Source: Sphingomonadaceae bacterium | Lineage (GTDB): Bacteria; Pseudomonadota; Alphaproteobacteria; Sphingomonadales; Sphingomonadaceae | NCBI GenBank assembly: GCA_947476425.1 | Contig: CANJQJ010000005.1 | Coordinates: 27,154-91,153 of the forward strand | DNA: 64,000 nt | Direction: 5' to 3' | Shown: in pieces, positions 50,087 to 59,854 of the stretch | Layout of the letters: every line of letters begins with the position of its first letter | Position numbering within the stretch: the first letter of the stretch is position 1 | Program-made: the position numbers and the translations under genes | Notes under the pieces: generated by a model | What the model was told of the DNA's origin: nothing | Seen by the model: only the letters and a program-made list of their open reading frames with translations | Databases searched by the model: none

Positions 50087-50913
50087 GCGGGGAACAGGCC
50101 CAGCGCCGCCACCTCTTCGGTCGTGAGATCGATCCCGAACATCAGGCTGAGCCGAAGCCGCAGCATCTTCTCCGAAGTGATTTCGCTCTGCTCCGTGCCC
50201 GAAGCGCTGGTGCGGCTATAGGCCCTGTCGACAAGTGAAGCGAAGCCGTTGGGAAGCACCATGCTGGCGACGACGCAGCTCGTGAAGCGCCCGCCCGGCA
50301 CCGTCGCCGTAAAATGATTGGCCTGCGCGAGATCTGCCGGCCACACCGGATCAGTGGTGAAGCTGTACTGCCGCACCCAGCCCTGCTCCGCTCCGCGTCC
50401 ATCGGTCGTCGCCGGGTTGCCAAGGCGATCCAATACCCATCCATGCACGCCGTCGCGCGACAGGCAATGCCGCGCGCCGTCCGGACCGAGCGCCTCGCCC
50501 TCGGCGAGCGGCATCGGAAGGCTGTAGCTGCCACCGAAACCAGCGTCCGCAATCCATGACGTTCCTTCGATCGTGACGAGATTGAGGGTGTGCGTCCGCG
50601 GCGGCGTTTCAGTCGCGCCGAGCCAGACGCGCGCCAGCAACGGACGCGTCGTAAAGCCGAGTGCCGCGAGCGCATCCCCGAACAATCCGTTCTGCTCGAA
50701 ACAATAGCCGCCTCGCCGGCGAGTCACGAGCTTGTCGAAGATCGCGCCCGGATCGAGACTGATGCCCCGGCCGAGAATGACATCGAGATTCTCGAACGGG
50801 ATCGAAAGGCGATGCGCGCGCTGCACCGCCGCCAGGCCTTCGGGATCGGCGGCGGGACGCGACTTGAGGCCAATGCGTGCCAGATAGGCGTCGAGGTCTA
50901 TTTCTTCGGGCAT
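50083..50913 (-). CDS. nat: Arylamine N-acetyltransferase
   Basis: 276 residues. The Cys-His-Asp triad is visible: RRGGYCFEQN, PPRTHTLNLV and SWIADAGFGG. It transfers acetyl from acetyl-CoA to arylamines and hydrazines. Neighbours overlap on both sides: 16 bases with DUF3617 and four with the MFS gene. Confidence 0.93.
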   Translation of the reverse strand: MPEEIDLDAYLARIGLKSRPAADPEGLAAVQRAHRLSIPFENLDVILGRGISLDPGAIFDKLVTRRRGGYCFEQNGLFGDALAALGFTTRPLLARVWLGATETPPRTHTLNLVTIEGTSWIADAGFGGSYSLPMPLAEGEALGPDGARHCLSRDGVHGWVLDRLGNPATTDGRGAEQGWVRQYSFTTDPVWPADLAQANHFTATVPGGRFTSCVVASMVLPNGFASLVDRAYSRTSASGTEQSEITSEKMLRLRLSLMFGIDLTTEEVAALGLFPA

Positions 50914-51347
50914 GGACCCAGGCGTTTTCCGGCGCCATCGGTAATCATCGTCATCGTGCCGTGCGGCGTAGTGCTGACCATGACGCTGAGCATATTATAG
51001 GAAGCGGGCGTGTAGGTGCCCGAGCTTGTCATCGACATGCCGCCCTCGCACCGCATCGCGAGTGCCAACCGCCCGCCGGCCATAGAGAAATTCTTGTATT
51101 GGCAATGCCCCTTGCCGTTCTGGAAAATGGAACGCGGATCGCGCTGCGCTTGCTCAGGGGTGATGCAGGTCCGCATGATCTGGGGCCTTTTCATCATCAT
51201 CTCGGTCATGGCGGGCGAAGCGCCCGGCATCTCCGCCTTCACGATGCGGCCGACAAATTGCCATTCGCCGGGCAGCAGGCCGAGACTCGTGGCGCCGGCG
51301 GGAGCGGCGAGCAGCGCAGCAGTCAGCAAAAGCGAGCGCATTATCAT
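50898..51347 (-). CDS. DUF3617 domain exported protein
   Basis: 149 residues with a signal peptide (MIMRSLLLTAALLAAPAGA). The body has GEWQ, CITPEQA and a conserved Cys pattern typical of DUF3617, a family abundant in sphingomonads and of unknown function. It overlaps VOC (four bases) and NAT. Confidence 0.85.
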   Translation of the reverse strand: MIMRSLLLTAALLAAPAGATSLGLLPGEWQFVGRIVKAEMPGASPAMTEMMMKRPQIMRTCITPEQAQRDPRSIFQNGKGHCQYKNFSMAGGRLALAMRCEGGMSMTSSGTYTPASYNMLSVMVSTTPHGTMTMITDGAGKRLGPCPKK

Positions 51348-51727
51348 GCACCCATCTTGAAGATGGCCAGCTTGTTGCCGTCCAGGTCACGGAAATAGGC
51401 CGCATAGACGTTGGATTCTTCCGGTCCGCGCGGTCCCGGCGCGCCTTCGTCGGTGCCGCCGAGCGATAGCGCCTTGGCGTAAAAGCTGTCGACCTGCGCC
51501 TTGTCCCTGGCTGTCAGGCTGATCATCGTGCCATTGCCGACACACGCTGGATTGCCGTCATAAGGCGGCGTCACGCCGAAGAAGGGCTTGTCGAAACCAA
51601 GGCCGTAATAGACTGCGCCGATCGAATTGACGAACAGCCGCTGCGCGCCGAGCTCCGGCATCAGCGCATCGTAAAAGGCCGAGGCCTTGGCAATATCATT
51701 GGTGCCGACGAGGGCGTAGCTGATCAT
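51344..51727 (-). CDS. VOC (glyoxalase/bleomycin resistance fold) family protein
   Basis: 127 residues starting MISYALVGTNDIAKASAFYD and ending with VYAAYFRDLDGNKLAIF, the two halves of a VOC module. The start at 51727 has GGAGAG directly upstream; a longer form to 51742 is unlikely. It begins the VOC-DUF3617-NAT-MFS operon. Ligand unknown. Confidence 0.88.
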   Translation of the reverse strand: MISYALVGTNDIAKASAFYDALMPELGAQRLFVNSIGAVYYGLGFDKPFFGVTPPYDGNPACVGNGTMISLTARDKAQVDSFYAKALSLGGTDEGAPGPRGPEESNVYAAYFRDLDGNKLAIFKMGA

Positions 51728-51818
51728 ATTCTCTCTCCGCATGTCCGAATTGGCTCTCGAATCGCTTTGACGCTAGCGCGCGATTGCGGTCGCGTCACGC
51801 GACAACCATATTGCCGCC

Positions 51819-54011
51819 ATGGCAATTCAGATCCGCACCAATCTCGACGAGGGCGATACCGGCAAGGTTTTCGTACCGCATCGCCCCGAACGGCCCGACA
51901 AGCTCGAAGGCGGCAAGCCCTTTCGAATCGTTTCGGACTATGAGCCTTCGGGCGACCAGCCAACCGCGATTGCCGAGCTCGCCGCGCAAGCGGCGGCCGG
52001 AGAGCGCGATCAGGTCCTGCTCGGCGTCACCGGTTCGGGCAAGACCTTCACGATGGCGAAGGTGGTGGAGCAGCTGCAGCGCCCGGCGCTGATTCTCGCA
52101 CCGAACAAGATCCTCGCCGCCCAGCTCTATGGCGAGTTCAAGAGCTTCTTCCCCGACAATGCGGTCGAATTTTTCGTAAGCTATTATGATTATTACCAGC
52201 CCGAAGCCTATGTGCCGCGCACCGACACCTATATCGAGAAGGAAAGCTCGGTAAACGAGGCGATCGACCGGATGCGCCACTCGGCGACGCGCTCGCTGCT
52301 TGAGCGCGACGACGTGCTGATCGTCGCTTCGGTCTCGTGCATCTACGGCATCGGCTCGGTCGAGACCTATTCGGCGATGATCTTCGACCTCAAGAAGGGC
52401 CAGACAGTCGACCAGCGCGAGATCATCCGCAAGCTCGTCGCACTCCAGTACAAGCGCAACGATGCGGCGTTCGCGCGCGGCAATTTCCGGGTGCGCGGCG
52501 ACAGCCTCGAAATCTTCCCGTCGCATTATGAAGACAGCGCGTGGCGGATCGCCTTCTTCGGCGACGAGATCGAGGAGATTGCCGAATTCGATCCGCTGAC
52601 CGGCAAGAAATCCGCTGCGCTCGACAGCATCCGGGTCTACGCCAACAGCCATTATGTAACCCCGGGCCCGACGCTGAAGCAGGCGATGGAGGCGATCCGC
52701 CACGAGCTTGCGGAGCGGCTCAAGGAGCTCGTCTCGGAGGGTAAGTTGATCGAGGCGCAGCGCATCGAGCAGCGCACCAATTTCGACCTTGAGATGATCG
52801 CGGCGACCGGCAGCTGCGCCGGCATCGAGAATTACAGCCGCTTCCTGACCGGCCGCCTGCCGGGAGAGCCACCGCCGACACTGTTCGAATATCTGCCCGA
52901 AAACGCGCTTCTGTTCGTCGACGAGAGCCATCAGACGATCGGGCAGGTCAACGGGATGTCGCGCGGGGATCATCGCCGCAAGATCACGCTCGCCGAATAT
53001 GGCTTTCGCTTGCCGAGCTGCATCGACAACCGCCCGCTGCGCTTCCACGAATGGGATGCGATGCGGCCGCAGACCGTCTGTGTCTCGGCGACGCCCGGGC
53101 CATGGGAAATGGAGCAGACCGGCGGCGTGTTCGTCGAACAGGTCATCCGGCCAACGGGACTGATCGATCCTCCCGTCGAGATCAGGCCGATCGAAAGCCA
53201 GGTCGACGATCTTGTGTTCGAATGCAAGCTGACCGCCAAAAATGGCTATCGCTCGCTGGTGACGACGCTCACCAAGCGGATGGCGGAAGACCTTACGGAA
53301 TATCTCCACGAGGCGGGCCTGAAGGTCCGCTACATGCACAGCGATGTCGAGACGCTCGAACGTATCGAACTGATCCGCGACCTGCGGCTGGGGGTCTACG
53401 ACGTGCTTGTCGGGATCAACCTGCTGCGCGAGGGCCTCGACATTCCCGAATGCGGCCTCGTCGCAATCCTCGATGCCGACAAGGAGGGTTTCCTGCGCTC
53501 GGAAACCTCGCTGATCCAGACGATCGGCCGCGCGGCGCGCAATATCGACGGCAAGGTCATCCTCTACGCCGATCGAGTCACTGGCTCGATGGAGCGCGCG
53601 ATGGCCGAGACTTCGCGCCGCCGCGAAAAGCAGGAAGCCTATAATATCGAGCACGGCATCACCCCCGCGACGATCAAGCGCAACATCACCGACATTGTCG
53701 GCCACATCTCCTCGAAGGACCAGGTGACGATCGACACCGGTATCGAGGACAGGCCCCATCTGGTCGGCCACAATCTGCGCGCCTACATCGAGGAGCTCGA
53801 AGGCAGGATGCGCGCCGCCGCGGCCGATCTCGAATTCGAGGAGGCCGGGCGGCTGCGTGACGAAATCCGCGCGCTCGAGGGCCAGGAGCTCGGCCTGCCC
53901 GTCGACGAGCATCGCGCTGCGGTGCGTGGCAACGCAGTCGAGGGCAAGCCGGGAACCCGCAAGCTGCGCTACGGCAAGAGCGCGAAGTTCAAGAGCGGGC
54001 GCGGCCGATGA
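51819..54011 (+). CDS. uvrB: Excinuclease ABC subunit B
   Basis: 730 residues. Helicase motifs: Walker [12 protein letters not shown], beta-hairpin [21 protein letters not shown], and [20 protein letters not shown] with [11 protein letters not shown]-terminal UVR domain ([20 protein letters not shown]) binds UvrC. It is the damage-verification helicase of nucleotide excision repair. Confidence 0.97.
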   Translation: MAIQIRTNLDEGDTGKVFVPHRPERPDKLEGGKPFRIVSDYEPSGDQPTAIAELAAQAAAGERDQVLLGVTGSGKTFTMAKVVEQLQRPALILAPNKILAAQLYGEFKSFFPDNAVEFFVSYYDYYQPEAYVPRTDTYIEKESSVNEAIDRMRHSATRSLLERDDVLIVASVSCIYGIGSVETYSAMIFDLKKGQTVDQREIIRKLVALQYKRNDAAFARGNFRVRGDSLEIFPSHYEDSAWRIAFFGDEIEEIAEFDPLTGKKSAALDSIRVYANSHYVTPGPTLKQAMEAIRHELAERLKELVSEGKLIEAQRIEQRTNFDLEMIAATGSCAGIENYSRFLTGRLPGEPPPTLFEYLPENALLFVDESHQTIGQVNGMSRGDHRRKITLAEYGFRLPSCIDNRPLRFHEWDAMRPQTVCVSATPGPWEMEQTGGVFVEQVIRPTGLIDPPVEIRPIESQVDDLVFECKLTAKNGYRSLVTTLTKRMAEDLTEYLHEAGLKVRYMHSDVETLERIELIRDLRLGVYDVLVGINLLREGLDIPECGLVAILDADKEGFLRSETSLIQTIGRAARNIDGKVILYADRVTGSMERAMAETSRRREKQEAYNIEHGITPATIKRNITDIVGHISSKDQVTIDTGIEDRPHLVGHNLRAYIEELEGRMRAAAADLEFEEAGRLRDEIRALEGQELGLPVDEHRAAVRGNAVEGKPGTRKLRYGKSAKFKSGRGR

Positions 54012-54076
54012 CCAGCTGATCCATGCATCGCTCGCTTAGGGTTGGAAGCGCGCGCCCCGCCCCCTATGGAGCGATC

Positions 54077-54535
54077 ATGCGTATCTTATCCGGACTGGTG
54101 CCGATTCTCCTGCTCGCCGCATGCACGACGGCACCGCCGCCGCCACCGCCGGCAGTTGCCGCTGCGCCCGCGCCGGTACCGTTGCCGCCCGCTTCGCCCG
54201 CGGACTGGCGTGACCTGCCGCTCACGCCCGGCGCCTGGCGCTATCAGGCGGAGGCCGGCGGATCGGTCGCTTTGTTCGGTGATGGTGTTGCGGCACTGCG
54301 CTGCGATCGGATGAAGCGGCAGGTGAGCCTGACTGGCTCCGGGCTTTCCGGTTCGCTTAAGGTGACGACCTCGTTCGGGATCTATCCCATCGCCGGGCCG
54401 CTGGCCGCGAGCGATCCGATCCTCGACAGCATCGCCTTCAGCCGCGGTCGTTTTGTCGTCATGGCGGGCGCAGTACAGCGCGTGCTTCCGTCCTGGCCCG
54501 AGGTTGCGCGAGTCGTCGAGGATTGTCGGAGCTGA
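54077..54535 (+). CDS. Lipoprotein with AprI/Inh-like C-terminus, function unknown
   Basis: 152 residues. The lipobox is in MRILSGLVPILLLAACTTAP, followed by a Pro/Ala linker and a domain beginning WRDLPLTPGAWRYQ and ending PSWPEVARVVEDCR. The compact domain (GSVALFGDGVAALRC) recurs in sphingomonad lipoproteins; no enzyme signature. The ATG at 54077 is chosen since it gives an exact lipoprotein signal; the 54023 start adds non-signal residues. Confidence 0.7.
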   Translation: MRILSGLVPILLLAACTTAPPPPPPAVAAAPAPVPLPPASPADWRDLPLTPGAWRYQAEAGGSVALFGDGVAALRCDRMKRQVSLTGSGLSGSLKVTTSFGIYPIAGPLAASDPILDSIAFSRGRFVVMAGAVQRVLPSWPEVARVVEDCRS

Positions 54536-54649
54536 CGAAAAAGAGGCTTTTTCGACCAAGGGCGCGAATCATTGTCCAAAATTTTTTTTAAAACAAGACT
54601 TGTGTCGCGATTCGCGATGACTCATCATGCGCTTACTGTTCAACAGCGC

Positions 54650-54661
54650 GAAAGGAGGTGA
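54650..54661 (+). promoter_or_regulatory. Extended Shine-Dalgarno of the mini-ORF
   Basis: GAAAGGAGGTGA is complementary to 12 bases of the usual 16S rRNA 3' end (TCACCTCCTTTC). AGGAGG is seven bases from the ATG. This is far stronger than any other ribosome binding site in the window. A matching ACCTCC lies in the downstream hairpin loop and stem (54746-54751). Confidence 0.8.
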
Positions 54662-54665
54662 CCCG

Positions 54666-54722
54666 ATGTCTCATGGTTCAGCTAAGAGGTCGGATCGGTT
54701 CGTTCGGGAGATGCGCTTCTAG
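54666..54722 (+). CDS. 18-residue peptide ORF with maximal Shine-Dalgarno
   Basis: The frame reads MSHGSAKRSDRFVREMRF then TAG. It is very short, basic and arginine-rich. Coding is supported by the exceptional ribosome binding site and the clean ATG-to-TAG frame, with a structured 3' segment and terminator after it. It could be a leader peptide, a true small protein or a device that captures ribosomes. No family was recognised. Confidence 0.55.
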   Translation: MSHGSAKRSDRFVREMRF

Positions 54723-54726
54723 GCGC

Positions 54727-54765
54727 CATGGTCTCCCGGGCCGGAACCTCCGGCCGCTGACCATG
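54727..54765 (+). ncRNA. Structured 3' hairpin of the mini-transcript
   Basis: Outer pairing CATGGTC (54727-54733) with GACCATG (54759-54765) and inner pairing GGCCGGA (54739-54745) with TCCGGCC (54749-54755) around loop ACC. The loop and 5' part of the second arm spell ACCTCC, complementary to the GGAGGT of the Shine-Dalgarno above, so two exclusive structures are possible. Confidence 0.6.
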
Positions 54766-54770
54766 TCAAG

Positions 54771-54804
54771 GGATCGCCGGGGAATGTCCCCGGCGGTCCT
54801 TTTT
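54771..54804 (+). terminator. Strong Rho-independent terminator
   Basis: GGATCGCCGGGGA pairs with TCCCCGGCGGTCC around loop ATG (one G-U pair), followed by five Ts. It ends a short plus-strand transcript; the hairpin directly abuts the stop of the minus-strand DUF2721 gene. Confidence 0.88.
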
Positions 54805-55292
54805 CAGTTCTGGCGACGGGATTTGTTGCGGCCCTTCTCGCGCTCGAGCAATTCTACCGGCACCCGCAGGCTGATGATCGCAATGCGGATTTCCACAAGG
54901 AAGTAGACAAGCCCGGCCACCAGCAGCGCCATCGCGAGGATGAATGCAAACGCCATCCCCCGGCCTGCATTGAAATGGCCAAGCGCCGCGATGAACAATC
55001 CGGCGACGACGAGGCAGATCGCCACCGCACTGGCGGTACACAGGAAGATCGCAGTGTTGATGAATCCGATCCGGCGATCGAGCAAACGTAGCTCCACGAC
55101 CTGGCGATCATGATCGGGATGATGCGACGCGGTGAATTCACCGGCGATGGTTCGCGCACGATCGACGATGCGAGCGAGCCGACCTGTGAGCATGTTGAGG
55201 AAGCCGGCGATGCCCGCGAGCAGGAAGACCGGCGCAACCGACAGCTGGATGGTGTGCGCGATGTCCGCGACGGCGGTGGGGAGGGCGTTCAT
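54804..55292 (-). CDS. DUF2721 family membrane protein
   Basis: 162 residues with three hydrophobic segments. IQLSVAPVFLLAGIAGFLNM, TGRLARIVDRARTI and LDRRIGFINTAIFLCTASA match DUF2721, a family of unknown role. ATG 55292 is used; the in-frame start at 55328 adds residues without family match. Confidence 0.88.
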   Translation of the reverse strand: MNALPTAVADIAHTIQLSVAPVFLLAGIAGFLNMLTGRLARIVDRARTIAGEFTASHHPDHDRQVVELRLLDRRIGFINTAIFLCTASAVAICLVVAGLFIAALGHFNAGRGMAFAFILAMALLVAGLVYFLVEIRIAIISLRVPVELLEREKGRNKSRRQN

Positions 55293-55331
55293 CGGCAAGC
55301 GATGCGGTGCGGCGGAGGCCCGCGTCAAGCG

Positions 55332-55589
55332 CTAGAGAAGCTTGACGAGCGCGACGGTCGCAGCGGTTTGCCCGATTAGCACGGGAATAAGCCAGCGAAC
55401 CAGATTGCCATGCAAATTATGGATTTCCACGCGAAGCTTTTCCACGGCTTCGGCGAGATCCGATTTGGTGATCAGCGAATCACGAATCGCTTCTCCAAGC
55501 GCTTCGGCATGGGCTTCCGCCTCGGTTTGCCCCACGCCTGCGGCGCGGAGCTGTTTTGCATAGCGCAATGTGTCGATCGCCACAGTCAT
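55332..55589 (-). CDS. DUF1640-like coiled-coil membrane protein
   Basis: 85 residues. TLRYAKQLRAAGVGQTEAEA and a coiled-coil (DLAEAVEKLRVEIHNLHGNL) precede one C-terminal membrane helix, the DUF1640/CCDC90-like layout found also in phages and islands. Two adjacent ATGs exist; the second (55589) has better spacing from AGGA. Confidence 0.75.
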   Translation of the reverse strand: MTVAIDTLRYAKQLRAAGVGQTEAEAHAEALGEAIRDSLITKSDLAEAVEKLRVEIHNLHGNLVRWLIPVLIGQTAATVALVKLL

Positions 55590-55657
55590 CATCTTCCTGA
55601 ATATAAGCGATATTATGAAATTGTCTACCCTGCTCGCCCAGCGCCGCCTCTCCTGCT

Positions 55658-58447
55658 ATGCCGCATGCCATGGCTGCAAATCATCTCTATCTCGTCGACG
55701 GATCGAGCTACATCTTCCGCGCCTATCACGTCCTGCCGAAGCTCACCAACGCGCGGGGGGAGCCAGCCGGTGCGGTCTACGGCTTCACGACGATGCTTTG
55801 GCGGCTGGTGGATGATCTCCACAAGGCGGATGGGCCGAGCCACCTCGCGGTGATTTTCGATGCCTCTTCGAAGACCTTCCGCAACGATCTCTACGACAAG
55901 TACAAGGCGCACCGCCCGCCGCCGCCTGACGACCTCATCCCGCAATTCCCGATGGTCCGCGCCGCGACCCGAGCCTTTTCGGTGCCGTGCATCGAGACGC
56001 TCGGGCTCGAGGCCGACGACATCATCGCCTGCTACGTCAAGGCAGCACTCGAAGCCGGCTGGCACGTCACGATCGTCTCGTCCGACAAGGACCTGATGCA
56101 GCTGATCGAGCCCGGCGTGGACATGCTCGATACGATGAACAACCGCCGCATGGGACCGGAATATGTCGTCGAGAAATTCGGCGTGATGCCGAAGAAGCTC
56201 GGCGACGTGCTCGCGCTGATGGGCGATACTTCGGACAATATCCCCGGCGTCCCCGGCATCGGCCCGAAAACCGCCTCGCAATTGATCCAGCAATATGGCG
56301 ATCTTGAAAGCGTGCTCGCGGCCGCACCTGACATCGCCAAGCCCAAGCTCAGGCAATCGCTGATCGAGCATGCCGGAAACGCGCGGTTGTCGCGCGAGCT
56401 GGTGACATTGGTGTGCGACCGGCCGCTGCCCGAGCCGCTCGATGATCTGATCCTCAAGGGCCTGCCCCCGGAACCGCTTCGCGCCTTCCTCGAGGACCAG
56501 GGCTTCAAGTCGCTGCTCGCCAAGGTCGGCGGTCCGGGGCCCGGCAACGGCAACAGCATTTCGTCCCCGCTTGCCGTCTCGACCCCCGCGCCGCCCCCAC
56601 CGCCCCGCGAAGAAGTGCCGTTCGACCACAAGGCATATGAGACGATCCTCGATGAGGACTCGCTCGACCGGTGGATCGCCGAGGCGCGGACGCAAGGCCA
56701 TGTCGCGGTCGATACCGAGACCGACGAACTCGATTGCATCCGCGCCAACCTCGTCGGCATCAGCCTCGCCACCGCGGCCGGCAAGGCATGCTATATTCCG
56801 GTCGGCCATGTCGGCGACGGGCTGCTTTCAGAGACCCCGAAGCAACTGCCGCGCCCGCTGGTGCTCGCCCGCCTCAAGCCGCTGCTCGAAGATCCGGCGG
56901 TGCTCAAGATCGGCCAGAATCTCAAATATGACCTGATCATGTTCCGGCGCAGCGGCATCGACGTCACGCCCTACGACGACACGATGCAGCTGAGTTTCGC
57001 GCTCGATGCGGGCAAGCATAATCATGGCATGGACGAATTGTGCGAGCTTCATGTCGGGCACTGCCCGATCCCGTTCAAGGAGGTCTGCGGCACCGGCAAG
57101 AACCAGATCAGCTTCGACAAGGTCGATCTCCCGCGCGCCACCGAATATGCGGCTGAAGATGCGGATGTCACGCTGCGGCTGTGGCAGAAGCTCAAGCCAC
57201 GCCTCGTCCGGGAATCCGCGACACGCGTGTATGAGCTGGTCGATCGGCCGCTTGTGCCAGTGATCGCCGAGATGGAGCGAGCCGGAATCCGCGTCGATCG
57301 GGAGGAGCTTGCGCGCCTGTCGGCCGAATTCGCGGCACAGATCACGATCCTGGAAGGCGAAGTCCATAAGCTCGCGGGCGGGCCGTTCACGATCGGCAGC
57401 CCCAAGCAGCTGGGCGAGGTGCTGTTCGATCGGCTCGGCCTCAAGGGCGGCCGCAAGGGCAAGACCGGGACCTGGTCGACCGACGTTTCCGAACTCGAAC
57501 GCCTCGCCACCGATGGCGAGCCGATCGCGAACAAGATCCTCGAATGGCGCCAGCTCTCGAAGCTCAAATCCACCTATACCGACGCGCTCCAGGCCCAGAT
57601 CAATCCAGCATCGGGCCGGGTCCACACCAGCTATGGCCTCGCGCATGCGCAGACCGGCCGCCTCGCCTCGACCGACCCCAACCTCCAGAACATCCCGATC
57701 CGCTCCGAGATGGGCCGCCGCATCCGCGACGCCTTCGTCGCCGAACCGGGCAAGCTGCTGCTCTCCGCCGATTACAGCCAGATCGAACTCCGCCTCGCCG
57801 CGCACATGTGCGATGTCCCGGCACTCAAGGAGGCCTTCGCCAAGGGCGAGGATATCCATGCGCTCACCGCGATGGAATTGTTCGGCGAAGTCAATCGCGA
57901 CACGCGCGGGCGCGCCAAGACGGTCAACTTCTCGATCCTCTACGGCATTTCGCGCTGGGGACTGGCAGGCCGCCTCGGCATCTCGAACGACGAAGCGCAG
58001 GCGCTGATCACGCGCTATTTCGAACGCTTTCCCGGCATCAACCGCTACATTGCCGAAACCCTCAACGACGCGCGCGAACATGGCTTCGTCACCACCCTGT
58101 TCGGCCGCAAGACCCACTTCCCGCGCATCCGCTCCTCCAACCAGGGAGAACGCCAGGGCAGCGAGCGCGCTGCGATCAACGCCCCGATCCAGGGCACCAG
58201 CGCCGACATCATCAAGCGCGCAATGGCACGAATGCCGGACGCGCTGGCAGCCGCCGGGCTGGGCGACGTCCGCATGCTGCTCCAGGTCCATGACGAACTC
58301 GTCTTCGAACTCGCGCCCGATCAGGTCGAGGCGGCAAGCGCCCTCATCCGCGACGTGATGGCGAACGCCGCCGAACCACTCGTGAAACTCACCGTACCGC
58401 TCGAAGTCGAGATCGGAACCGGCCTGAACTGGGGAGCCGCACACTGA
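55658..58447 (+). CDS. polA: DNA polymerase I
   Basis: 929 residues. An N-terminal 5' nuclease domain (LEADDIIACY, DTSDNIPGVPGIGPKTA), a 3'-5' exonuclease domain with HVAVDTETDELD, and polymerase motifs A (SADYSQIELRLAAH), B (GRAKTVNFSILYG) and C (LLQVHDELVFE) are all intact. It does gap repair and RNA primer removal. The start may be 55658 or ATG 55670 (MAANHLYLVDG); no clear Shine-Dalgarno decides. Confidence 0.97.
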   Translation: MPHAMAANHLYLVDGSSYIFRAYHVLPKLTNARGEPAGAVYGFTTMLWRLVDDLHKADGPSHLAVIFDASSKTFRNDLYDKYKAHRPPPPDDLIPQFPMVRAATRAFSVPCIETLGLEADDIIACYVKAALEAGWHVTIVSSDKDLMQLIEPGVDMLDTMNNRRMGPEYVVEKFGVMPKKLGDVLALMGDTSDNIPGVPGIGPKTASQLIQQYGDLESVLAAAPDIAKPKLRQSLIEHAGNARLSRELVTLVCDRPLPEPLDDLILKGLPPEPLRAFLEDQGFKSLLAKVGGPGPGNGNSISSPLAVSTPAPPPPPREEVPFDHKAYETILDEDSLDRWIAEARTQGHVAVDTETDELDCIRANLVGISLATAAGKACYIPVGHVGDGLLSETPKQLPRPLVLARLKPLLEDPAVLKIGQNLKYDLIMFRRSGIDVTPYDDTMQLSFALDAGKHNHGMDELCELHVGHCPIPFKEVCGTGKNQISFDKVDLPRATEYAAEDADVTLRLWQKLKPRLVRESATRVYELVDRPLVPVIAEMERAGIRVDREELARLSAEFAAQITILEGEVHKLAGGPFTIGSPKQLGEVLFDRLGLKGGRKGKTGTWSTDVSELERLATDGEPIANKILEWRQLSKLKSTYTDALQAQINPASGRVHTSYGLAHAQTGRLASTDPNLQNIPIRSEMGRRIRDAFVAEPGKLLLSADYSQIELRLAAHMCDVPALKEAFAKGEDIHALTAMELFGEVNRDTRGRAKTVNFSILYGISRWGLAGRLGISNDEAQALITRYFERFPGINRYIAETLNDAREHGFVTTLFGRKTHFPRIRSSNQGERQGSERAAINAPIQGTSADIIKRAMARMPDALAAAGLGDVRMLLQVHDELVFELAPDQVEAASALIRDVMANAAEPLVKLTVPLEVEIGTGLNWGAAH

Positions 58448-59085
58448 TGCTGAAACTTTTCTACACCCCCGGCGCCTGCTCGATGGTGCCCCACATCGCG
58501 CTCGAGGAATCCGGTGCGACCTATGCGCGCCATCCGATAGATTTCGCTACCAGCGAGCAGCTCACGCCTGAATATCGCGCGATCAATCCCAAGGGACAGG
58601 TACCGGCGCTGGTCACCGATCGCGGGGTGATTACCGAGATTCCGGCAATGCTCGGCTATATCGCGCGCAGTTTCCCAGAGGCGCAGCTGTTGCCATGGGA
58701 GGATCCGTTTGCTTTCGCGCAGGCACAGGCGTTCCACATGCATATCGCAACGACGATCCATGTGCTGTTCCGCCAGATCAGCCGTCCCGAATATTTCGCT
58801 GACGGCGAGGCGGCCAAGGCGGCGCTCAAGGCCAAGGTGCCGGAAATGTCCGATCGCTATTTCGGGATCATCGAGGATCGGCTCCGCGATGGCCGGCTTT
58901 ATGTCCATGGCGACGGCTTCACGCTCTCCGACACCTATTTGTTCGTCTTCGCGAGCTATTTGCGGATGGGCGATCGCGGCGATGTCGCCAAGCTGCCGTT
59001 CGTGGTCGCGCATCGCGATCGCATCCGGCAACGCCCCGCCGTCGAGCGGATACTCGCGGTCGAGGGGCTCGCCGAGGCCTGGTGA
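58447..59085 (+). CDS. Glutathione S-transferase family protein
   Basis: 212 residues. The N-terminus LFYTPGACSMVPHIALEESG has the cysteine used by beta-class bacterial GSTs, with NPKGQVPALVTD and the Glu-Ile-Pro-Ala (EIPA) glutathione-binding segment. The all-helical C-terminal domain ends normally. The start overlaps the polA stop by one base. Confidence 0.9.
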   Translation: MLKLFYTPGACSMVPHIALEESGATYARHPIDFATSEQLTPEYRAINPKGQVPALVTDRGVITEIPAMLGYIARSFPEAQLLPWEDPFAFAQAQAFHMHIATTIHVLFRQISRPEYFADGEAAKAALKAKVPEMSDRYFGIIEDRLRDGRLYVHGDGFTLSDTYLFVFASYLRMGDRGDVAKLPFVVAHRDRIRQRPAVERILAVEGLAEAW

Positions 59086-59104
59086 GCCCCGGCGATGCCA
59101 CTGC

Positions 59105-59854
59105 TCAGAACGGCATGATCTGCGATTTCTGGCTGAACTTCATGTAGCCGACATTGGCGCCGAGCCGCCAGCCGACGCCGAGCCGGATCGGAATCACCAC
59201 GATATCGCCGCGGCGATGGTAGCTCGCGTTGAAGCCACCAACCAGATAGGCCGCCCCTTCGCCGCCCGCGAACCGGCGATACATGTCCGCTCTGCTGTAG
59301 AGATTATAGACCAGCATGAAGGTCTTCGAGCCGTTCGCGCCGAGATCGAAGCCGAGCGACGGCCCAGTCCAGTAGATCGGGAGATTGCCCTCGACCTTGT
59401 GGAAAAGCGTGCCCGAGCCATAGCGCAGCCCGACCGCGATCGCGCCGCCCGCCTCGCGCCCGGCAATATAGGCGGTCGGTTCGCCCTGCTCCTTCAGGAT
59501 CGATTCGATCATCTTGGCGAGGCCTTCGGCACCCTTGCCGAACACGCCTTCAGCGGCGGAGATCAGGTCATCGCGGTGATAGGTCGGCGTCGCAGCGGCG
59601 GTAGCCGCCGGTGCCGCAGCGGTGGCCGTTGCCGCAGGTGCGGCCGTCGTTGCCGGCGCCGTTGAGGCGGGCGCGGCAGCTGGCGGCGCCGATGCAGGCA
59701 TGCTCGTCCCATAGGTGGCTTCCGACGCCGGCACTGGCGCAAGATCGCCCGCGCTGTTGGGATCGATCGTCCTGACCTGCGCCCCGGCCGGCGCTGCGGC
59801 CAGCCCGACCAGCACCAATGCCGCCAACAAGGTTCTCAAATTCTGCCTCACCAT
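59105..59854 (-). CDS. DUF1134 family exported protein (EipA-like)
   Basis: About 249 residues. A signal peptide (LRTLLAALVLVGLAAAPAGA) precedes an Ala/Pro/Thr-rich spacer, then a DUF1134 domain with GLRYGSGTLFHKVEG, PIYWTGPSLGFDLGANGSK and a C-terminal GVGWRLGANVGYMKFS. The family includes EipA, which supports envelope integrity in Brucella and Caulobacter. ATG 59854 has GAGGGG seven bases upstream; upstream starts are rejected. Confidence 0.9.
   Translation of the reverse strand: MVRQNLRTLLAALVLVGLAAAPAGAQVRTIDPNSAGDLAPVPASEATYGTSMPASAPPAAAPASTAPATTAAPAATATAAAPAATAAATPTYHRDDLISAAEGVFGKGAEGLAKMIESILKEQGEPTAYIAGREAGGAIAVGLRYGSGTLFHKVEGNLPIYWTGPSLGFDLGANGSKTFMLVYNLYSRADMYRRFAGGEGAAYLVGGFNASYHRRGDIVVIPIRLGVGWRLGANVGYMKFSQKSQIMPF

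Noticed and set aside
51795..53912. 705-residue minus-strand ORF opposite uvrB
   Set aside because: Shadow of uvrB.
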